A DNA stretch of 44,100 bases from positions 1 to 44,100 of the forward strand of contig JAFQQD010000015.1 of the NCBI GenBank assembly GCA_017411435.1, in the 5' to 3' direction. Below are positions 39,686-44,100 of the stretch, piece by piece. The first letter of the stretch is position 1. Every line of letters starts with the position of its first letter. The notes below the pieces were generated by a model that was given only the letters and a program-made list of their open reading frames with translations, made no database searches and was not told the origin of the DNA. The position numbers were made by a program, and so were the translations under genes. The DNA is from Clostridia bacterium. GTDB taxonomy: Bacteria; Bacillota; Clostridia; UMGS1883.

Positions 39686-42046
39686 TCAGGCTCTCATTGT
39701 AACACCGAGCTCATTCAGGTTTTCAAGTATTTTGTCAATTTGCTTCTGGATTTCTTCCATAGAGAGAGTTCTTTCATCAGATGAGAATGCGAATCTGAGT
39801 GTGATTGACATTTCTCCATCCACCTCGTAAGTGTCAACAAGTGTAACTGCATCAAGTTCTGCGATGCTTTCATTTTTCCATGCAGACTCAATTTCGCTGT
39901 ACTTCTTGCCGTTTGTCACAAGCGAAAGGTCGTAATCAACACCGGGGAACTTTGAAGGCTCATTAAATTTAAGCGGTGTAAGAGCTGCCTTTTCAAAGTC
40001 CGACATATCGATTTCGATACATACAACCGCTGCGTTCTTGTCAATCTTTTTAAGATTTGAAGGATGAAGTGTACAAAGAACACCTATTTTCTGACCGTTT
40101 ACAGTAATTTCCGATGTATTCTTCGGATGCTGCCAGTTATACACGGGCGCAATTCTTGTAAACTCAGGCTCTGCATGACGGAGCTGTGATGCGATGTATC
40201 TTATAATTTCAACTGCCTTGAAATAAAGTTCCTTTTCACCTAAGGTCTTGTCAAAGAGAGTAATACCAAGCCGTTCTTTTTCATTTGCAAGTTTTTCTTC
40301 TGTCACACCGTCAACTACTCTGCCGATTTCAAAGAGACTGTAAGAGGGTGCATACTGCTTGTTTTCATAAGCAAAGGTAAGAAGTGTGGGAAGCATACTC
40401 TTTCTGATTGTTCCGTTTTCGGGAGTTGCAATATTAAGGATTGTAACATTTTCGGGAACATCGATACCGAGTTTCTTGTACTTGTTACCGTCACACCAGA
40501 TGTATGAATGAACTTCGTTCATCATATATCGCTGAACAAGGATATCCTTTATCCATTCGCTGTCACGGTGCATAACAGTCGCTCTTACGGGAGTAAGCGC
40601 ACTCTTTGTTGTTGTGATTTCAAAGTTATCGTAGCCGTAGATACGGGTGATTTCCTCAATAACATCCGCCTTTATTGTAACATCCTTGGTTGCGCGCCAT
40701 GTAGGCACTGTTACACTGATATCTTCCCCGTCAAGCTTTGCATTGAATCCAAGAAGATTAAGTGTTGAAAGAATCTGCTCGGTAGGAATGTCGATACCTG
40801 TGTAGCGGTCAACATATGCTTTTGTGAATGAAAGAGAAATCTCGTCATACTTCTGCACATACTCGTCAGTAAGTTGTGATGAAACCTTTGCGCCGGGGTC
40901 GATTTCTAAAAGAAGATTCAAAAATCTCTTTACTGCAGTAATCGTGATTTCGGGGTCAAGAATCTTTTCGTAACGCATACTTGCATCAGTACGAAGACCG
41001 AGCTTTGAAGATGACTTACGAACACTTACACCGTCAAAGTTTGCACTTTCAAGCACAACAGATGTAGTGCCGTCTACGATTTCGGAATCAAGACCTCCCA
41101 TAATACCTGCAATCGCAACGGGCGTGTCATTGTTGTAGATAAGAAGCGTATCTGTATCTATATCGCGCTCGGTATTGTCAAGTGTTGTGAACTTCATATC
41201 CTTTTCGGGAGTTCCGACCTTGATTGCGTCAATCTTTCTTGCGTCAAATGCGTGAGTCGGCTGACCCAGTTCAAGCATAATATAGTTTGTAAGGTCGGCA
41301 AGAAGATTTATTCCGCGCATACCGCAGTAGTAGAGACGGATACGCATATTCATAGGACTTACACTTTCTTTTATATCAGAAACCTCAAGGCATGAATATC
41401 TGTAAACAAGGTCTTCACGGGTTACTGTTACAGGGATTTTATGGTCTCCGCTGTACTGGGGCTCAGTAAGAGCGAGAGGCTTAAGCTCCTGATTTGTAAG
41501 AGCAGCAAATTCGCGTGCAATACCGTAGTGTCCCCAAAGGTCAGGACGGTTTGTGAGAGATTTGTTATCAACCTCAAACACAACATCATCAATATCGAAA
41601 ATTTCTTTGAGGTCTGTACCGTTTTTAAGCGAGGAATCAAGTTCCATAATACCGCTGTTTTCATCGCTGATACCAAGCTCTGCTTCGCTGCAGCACATAC
41701 CCTCCGACATGTAGCCTGCTACTTCTCTTTTTGCAATTTCAAGTCCGGGCACGCTTCCGCCAACCTTGGCAAAAGCGACCTTGAGACCAAGTCTTGCATT
41801 AGGTGCACCACATACGCAGTCGTAAATTCTGTCACCACCGTCAACCTTTAATATATGAAGCTTTTTGGAATTGGGATGCGCCTCGAAAGAAACGATTTCG
41901 CCAACTACTACATTATTAACTTCTTTACCCTTGAAGTAAATATCTTCAACCTCGGCAGTAGAAAGAGTAAACTTCATAATGAGTTTCTCAAGGTCCTGCC
42001 CTGAAAGGTCAACATATTCTTTTATCCAATTCATTGAAACTAACAT
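39686..42046 (-). CDS. pheT: Phenylalanyl-tRNA synthetase beta subunit
   Basis: The large subunit of the alpha2-beta2 synthetase; it provides tRNA binding and editing. The 786-residue protein has the N-terminal tRNA-binding OB domain (YDCVCGAPNARLGLKVAFAK), the B3/B4 editing region (about 200-400), B5 (IDIPTEQILSTLNLLGFNAK), a catalytic-like core and the C-terminal ferredoxin-fold anticodon-binding domain (PSKFPGVDYDLSLV to the end). ATG follows TAGGAGGTATTTTA. Normally it follows pheS closely; here a 274-bp inverted-repeat element separates them. Confidence 0.97.
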   Translation of the reverse strand: MLVSMNWIKEYVDLSGQDLEKLIMKFTLSTAEVEDIYFKGKEVNNVVVGEIVSFEAHPNSKKLHILKVDGGDRIYDCVCGAPNARLGLKVAFAKVGGSVPGLEIAKREVAGYMSEGMCCSEAELGISDENSGIMELDSSLKNGTDLKEIFDIDDVVFEVDNKSLTNRPDLWGHYGIAREFAALTNQELKPLALTEPQYSGDHKIPVTVTREDLVYRYSCLEVSDIKESVSPMNMRIRLYYCGMRGINLLADLTNYIMLELGQPTHAFDARKIDAIKVGTPEKDMKFTTLDNTERDIDTDTLLIYNNDTPVAIAGIMGGLDSEIVDGTTSVVLESANFDGVSVRKSSSKLGLRTDASMRYEKILDPEITITAVKRFLNLLLEIDPGAKVSSQLTDEYVQKYDEISLSFTKAYVDRYTGIDIPTEQILSTLNLLGFNAKLDGEDISVTVPTWRATKDVTIKADVIEEITRIYGYDNFEITTTKSALTPVRATVMHRDSEWIKDILVQRYMMNEVHSYIWCDGNKYKKLGIDVPENVTILNIATPENGTIRKSMLPTLLTFAYENKQYAPSYSLFEIGRVVDGVTEEKLANEKERLGITLFDKTLGEKELYFKAVEIIRYIASQLRHAEPEFTRIAPVYNWQHPKNTSEITVNGQKIGVLCTLHPSNLKKIDKNAAVVCIEIDMSDFEKAALTPLKFNEPSKFPGVDYDLSLVTNGKKYSEIESAWKNESIAELDAVTLVDTYEVDGEMSITLRFAFSSDERTLSMEEIQKQIDKILENLNELGVTMRA

Positions 42047-42060
42047 TAAAATACCTCCTA

Positions 42061-42334
42061 GGCATAAAAGAGTTAGACTCCATATGCCTTAATCTTGTTA
42101 AATTTAGTATCCTTTTTGTTTGTCGTCCTCAAAAGGCGTCAGCCTATCTTCGTCCTCCGCACAAAAATTATATCAAATTTCCCTGCGATTAAGGTCGAAG
42201 AGCTTAAAAACAATAAATTTTGCTATAAGGCAAAGAAAATTCTAGAATAATACGGTTGTATATTCGCGGAATTTTCTGCAGTATTATACAAAATTTCTGT
42301 TTTTAAGCCATATTGAGTCTGACCCTTTTATGCC
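42061..42334 (-). mobile_element. MITE-like inverted-repeat element between pheS and pheT
   Basis: The 32-bp ends (42061-42092 and 42303-42334) match as inverted repeats at 28 of 32 positions, starting GGCATAAAAG. After a short gap the match resumes with AAATTT-N-GTAT (42100-42110 and 42286-42296), giving about 50-bp terminal repeats. There is no ORF inside. The interior has an imperfect hairpin (GAAAATTC/GAATTTTC around 42236-42278) and a duplicated GAGGACGA flanking AGGC-TGAC-GCCT. One end touches the pheS stop codon and the other the pheT ribosome binding site. A clean target-site duplication is not seen. No transposase is in the window. Confidence 0.72.
42167..42175 (-). promoter_or_regulatory. 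Extended -10 promoter motif inside the element
   Basis: TGATATAAT on the minus strand matches TGN-TATAAT and points toward pheT; no good -35 is present. GGAGGACGA follows about 12 bases downstream. Confidence 0.35.
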
Positions 42335-43366
42335 TTACTCATTCTTGAACTGCGAAAGTGACTTAAGGCTTCCGCTGTTAAATGTTCTGATATCTTTTAC
42401 GCCGTACTTCATCATTGCAAGTCTTGTGAGGCCAAGACCGAATGCGAAGCCTGTATATTCTTCGGGGTCGATACCGCCGTGTGTAAGAACATTGGGATGA
42501 ATCATACCGCAGGGGCAAAGTTCGAGCCAGCCTGAATTTTTACATGAGGGGCAACCCTCACCGCCGCAGTTAAGGCACTTGATATCAAGCTCAAATCCGG
42601 GTTCCACAAATGGGAAGAATCCGGGACGAAGACGCACGGTTATATCTTTCTGGAAAACTTCTGAAAGCATAGTCTTCATGAAGTAGATAAGGTTTGAAAT
42701 GGAAATATCCTTATCAATCATTATACCTTCCATCTGGAAGAATGTGTTTTCGTGACACGCATCAGTTGATTCGTTACGGAAGCATCTTCCGGGGAAAATC
42801 GCACGAAGAGGCGCGCCATACTTCTTCATAATAGCGTTCTGCGCCGCTGATGTGTGAGTCTTGAGGAGCTGATTCTCGGTTGAAAGATAGTATGTGTCCT
42901 GCATATCGCGCGCGGGGTGATGCTTGGGAATGTTAAGCGCTTCGAAGCAGTGATAATCGTCAACAATTTCAGAATAGTTTTCAATAGCAAAGCCCATGCT
43001 TGTAAAGATGCGTTCAAGGTCGCGCTGTACAAGTGTGATGGGATGATATGAACCTTGTTTAATGTCATAAGGGAGTGATTCATCATACTGTTCTGCACTG
43101 TCTATGAGTTTCTGCTGTTCTGCTTCAAGAATAGCTGTTCTCTTTTTTGCAATCTCTGTTTCAATTTGGGTTTTAAGAACATTTACCCCCTGACCAAATG
43201 CTTTCTTTTCTTCATTGGGAACATTCTTAAGCTCGCTCATAAGCGCAGCCACATGACCTTTCTTTCCCAGAAATTCAACCCTTAATTCCTCAACCTGCTC
43301 GGAAGTGGTTACAGAGCTGATTTTTTCGTCAAACAGTGTTTTTACTTCTGCTACTTTACTGCTCAT
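42335..43366 (-). CDS. pheS: Phenylalanyl-tRNA synthetase alpha subunit
   Basis: The catalytic subunit that activates phenylalanine and transfers it to tRNA-Phe. The 343-residue protein has an N-terminal coiled coil (about 1-80), HPITLVQRDLERIFTSMGF, class II motif 2 around FPGRCFRNESTDACHENTF, a CxxCGGxGCxxC segment (KCLNCGGEGCPSCKNSGWLE) normal for this family, and motif 3 (GFAFGLGLTRLAMMKYG). ATG follows AAAGGAGGTATTCGT. It is controlled by the upstream T-box. Confidence 0.98.
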   Translation of the reverse strand: MSSKVAEVKTLFDEKISSVTTSEQVEELRVEFLGKKGHVAALMSELKNVPNEEKKAFGQGVNVLKTQIETEIAKKRTAILEAEQQKLIDSAEQYDESLPYDIKQGSYHPITLVQRDLERIFTSMGFAIENYSEIVDDYHCFEALNIPKHHPARDMQDTYYLSTENQLLKTHTSAAQNAIMKKYGAPLRAIFPGRCFRNESTDACHENTFFQMEGIMIDKDISISNLIYFMKTMLSEVFQKDITVRLRPGFFPFVEPGFELDIKCLNCGGEGCPSCKNSGWLELCPCGMIHPNVLTHGGIDPEEYTGFAFGLGLTRLAMMKYGVKDIRTFNSGSLKSLSQFKNE

Positions 43367-43396
43367 ACGAATACCTCCTTTGATATATGTAAAAAA

Positions 43397-43656
43397 TTTT
43401 TAGATACAAACAAAAAGACCCCCATCCCACAAAGGGACGAGAGTTCTCGCGGTACCACCCTTATTCAAAGCAAGATTGCTTTGCACTTTTGTCGCTTTAT
43501 CGCAGCGTCACGCCTTGCTTAACGCAATAATGCTTTTCGCAAAGGGCTCCCGCGCTGAAATTCAAATTTGCGCACAATGGAAAAACTTTCAGCCCATGAT
43601 TTTCCCTCTCTTAAAAGTGCGGTGCAAATCCTACTTACACGCGTTCATCACCATAC
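43397..43656 (-). promoter_or_regulatory. Phenylalanine T-box leader of pheST
   Basis: The invariant T-box sequence AGGGTGGTACCGCG is on the minus strand at 43461-43448, followed by the terminator hairpin CTCGTCCC/GGGATGGGG and a T run (43420-43407). Stem I comes first in the transcript, and the specifier loop reads GAATTTCAGC with TTC (43559-43557), a Phe codon. Uncharged tRNA-Phe would pair with TTC and, through its 3' end, stabilise the antiterminator, turning on pheS and pheT when charging is low. Confidence 0.93.
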
Positions 43657-43662
43657 TTTGCT

Positions 43663-43692
43663 ATGATATCATATAGGAAAGGGGTTTGTCAA
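43663..43692 (-). promoter_or_regulatory. Promoter of the pheST T-box transcript
   Basis: On the minus strand TTGACA, 18 bp, TATCAT. Transcription would start near 43656. Confidence 0.65.
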
Positions 43693-43767
43693 GAGGGTTT
43701 ATTTGAGTGAGAGTTTTATAGAAAAGAACTGAGAAAATAAAAAAATAAAAAATTTTGAAAAAAGATG

Positions 43768-43796
43768 TTGACAATCCAAATTCCCTTTGTTATAAT
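43768..43796 (+). promoter_or_regulatory. Promoter of tRNA-Leu
   Basis: TTGACA, 17 bp, TATAAT: perfect consensus, 32 bp before the mature tRNA. Confidence 0.9.
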
Positions 43797-43828
43797 AATC
43801 TACGTTGTCACGGTGTGACACGCGATAT

Positions 43829-43911
43829 GCGAGAGTGGCGGAATCGGCAGACGCGCACGTTTAAGGTGCGTGTGGGAGACCATACGGGTTCAAGTCCCGT
43901 CTCTCGCACCA
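43829..43911 (+). tRNA. tRNA-Leu, anticodon AAG
   Basis: An 83-nt class II tRNA with encoded CCA. The acceptor stem is GCGAGAG/CTCTCGC with A73; the D-arm TGGCGGAATCGGCAGACGC is that of bacterial tRNA-Leu. With the one-base linker after the D-stem, the anticodon stem is CACGT/GCGTG (last pair U-G) and the loop TTAAGGT, giving AAG (43863-43865) for CUU. The variable arm is GTGG/CCAT and the T-arm ACGGGTTCAAGTCCCGT. A reading shifted by one base would give UUA, which I reject. Confidence 0.88.
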
Positions 43912-43912
43912 T

Positions 43913-43941
43913 AAGCACGGCTTTTTCAGTCGTGCTTTTCT
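43913..43941 (+). terminator. Terminator after tRNA-Leu
   Basis: AAGCACG pairs with CGTGCTT across an 11-base loop and is followed by TTCTTTT. Confidence 0.85.
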
Positions 43942-44039
43942 TTTACTCAAAAACACCTGCAAACCCCATTATATAGCCATTTGAGAGCACCAAACTATAA
44001 CGAACTTATAACGGTGGTTATGCTTTGAATACTGTTTGA

Positions 44040-44072
44040 TAGGCAACATTTAGGCAACATTTAGGCAACATT
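44040..44072. repeat. Three perfect tandem copies of TAGGCAACATT
   Basis: The 11-bp unit TAGGCAACATT occurs three times without a gap, about 130 bp after the tRNA-Leu gene. On the other strand it reads AATGTTGCCTA. The period is close to one DNA turn. The 43942-44100 stretch has no gene I can support. Arm-type binding sites of a tyrosine integrase are a possible reading. Confidence 0.8.
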
Positions 44073-44100
44073 GACAACCGCGCACACAGAAAATAATGCT

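Noticed and set aside
43860-43870. Anticodon UUA, a stop-codon suppressor tRNA
   Set aside because: A fully paired stem CGCAC/GTGCG with loop GTTTAAG would give UUA, but it removes the one-base linker that normal tRNA-Leu has after the D-stem. Aligning with typical bacterial tRNA-Leu gives AAG with a U-G closing pair.
43755-43976. Plus-strand ORF with EWRNRQTRTFKVRVGDH across the tRNA
   Set aside because: It is the known false translation of a tRNA-Leu gene, with no ribosome binding site.
1-44100. CRISPR array or prophage
   Set aside because: No regularly spaced repeats of 23-40 bp and no phage structural, integrase or cas genes were found in the window.

Overview
The window looks like chromosome of an anaerobic, low-to-moderate GC Firmicute of the class Clostridia, probably a gut or rumen fibre and sugar user. 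This rests on the anaerobic ribonucleotide reductase (nrdD/nrdG), a rubredoxin-containing flavoprotein, a HydE-type hydrogenase maturase, a T-box before pheS, long-form HPF, RNase M5, RicT, strong AGGAGG ribosome binding sites, TTG starts, and a domain-permuted GH3 beta-glucosidase of the kind known from Ruminococcus and Butyrivibrio. I cannot name the species. No rRNA, CRISPR array, prophage or intact insertion sequence is visible.

Layout. 1-1.4 kb: 3' part of pyruvate phosphate dikinase. 1.5-4.8 kb: GH3 beta-glucosidase with a divergent AraC regulator. 4.9-7.6 kb: a HydE-MnmA fusion reading frame followed by a flavin reductase-rubredoxin. 7.7-13.7 kb: a Leloir operon melA-galT-galM-galK with a divergent AraC regulator. 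13.9-17.4 kb: nrdD-nrdG-dut, with a run of hairpins between nrdD and nrdG. 17.6-21.8 kb: hpf-rnmV-radC-yqeY-trmK-nif3 operon and then the RNase P RNA gene. 21.9-30.4 kb: a seven-gene minus-strand operon murJ-DUF5693-holB-ricT-dehydrogenase-exported metallo-hydrolase-AEC transporter. 30.4-31.6 kb: dinB. 31.7-35.0 kb: mgtE-uvrC with a structured leader that encodes a 25-residue peptide. 35.0-39.6 kb: GtrA, DUF3006, MltG, a secreted cysteine peptidase-like protein and a membrane nucleotide-sugar dehydratase. 39.7-43.7 kb: pheS-pheT under a phenylalanine T-box, with a 274-bp inverted-repeat element wedged between the two genes. 43.8-44.1 kb: tRNA-Leu followed by three perfect 11-bp tandem repeats.

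How it fits together. Alpha-galactosides are cleaved inside the cell by the GH4 enzyme; galactose is then epimerised, phosphorylated and exchanged to UDP-galactose by GalM, GalK and GalT. Beta-glucosides are handled by the GH3 enzyme. Each sugar locus has its own AraC regulator firing from overlapping divergent promoters. The remaining operons are mostly core functions: dNTP supply, ribosome hibernation, tRNA and rRNA maturation, replication clamp loading, repair, envelope building and Phe-tRNA charging.

Most worth checking: (1) the in-frame HydE-MnmA fusion, whose junction is one nucleotide away from an ordinary overlapping gene pair; (2) the mgtE leader with a short ORF and SD-sequestering hairpins that does not look like an M-box; (3) the MITE-like element splitting pheST; (4) three copies of a short GTGCCCCGTCCCC-core repeat at gene ends; (5) two dense hairpin arrays; (6) the tandem repeats beside tRNA-Leu, which may be part of an integration site.
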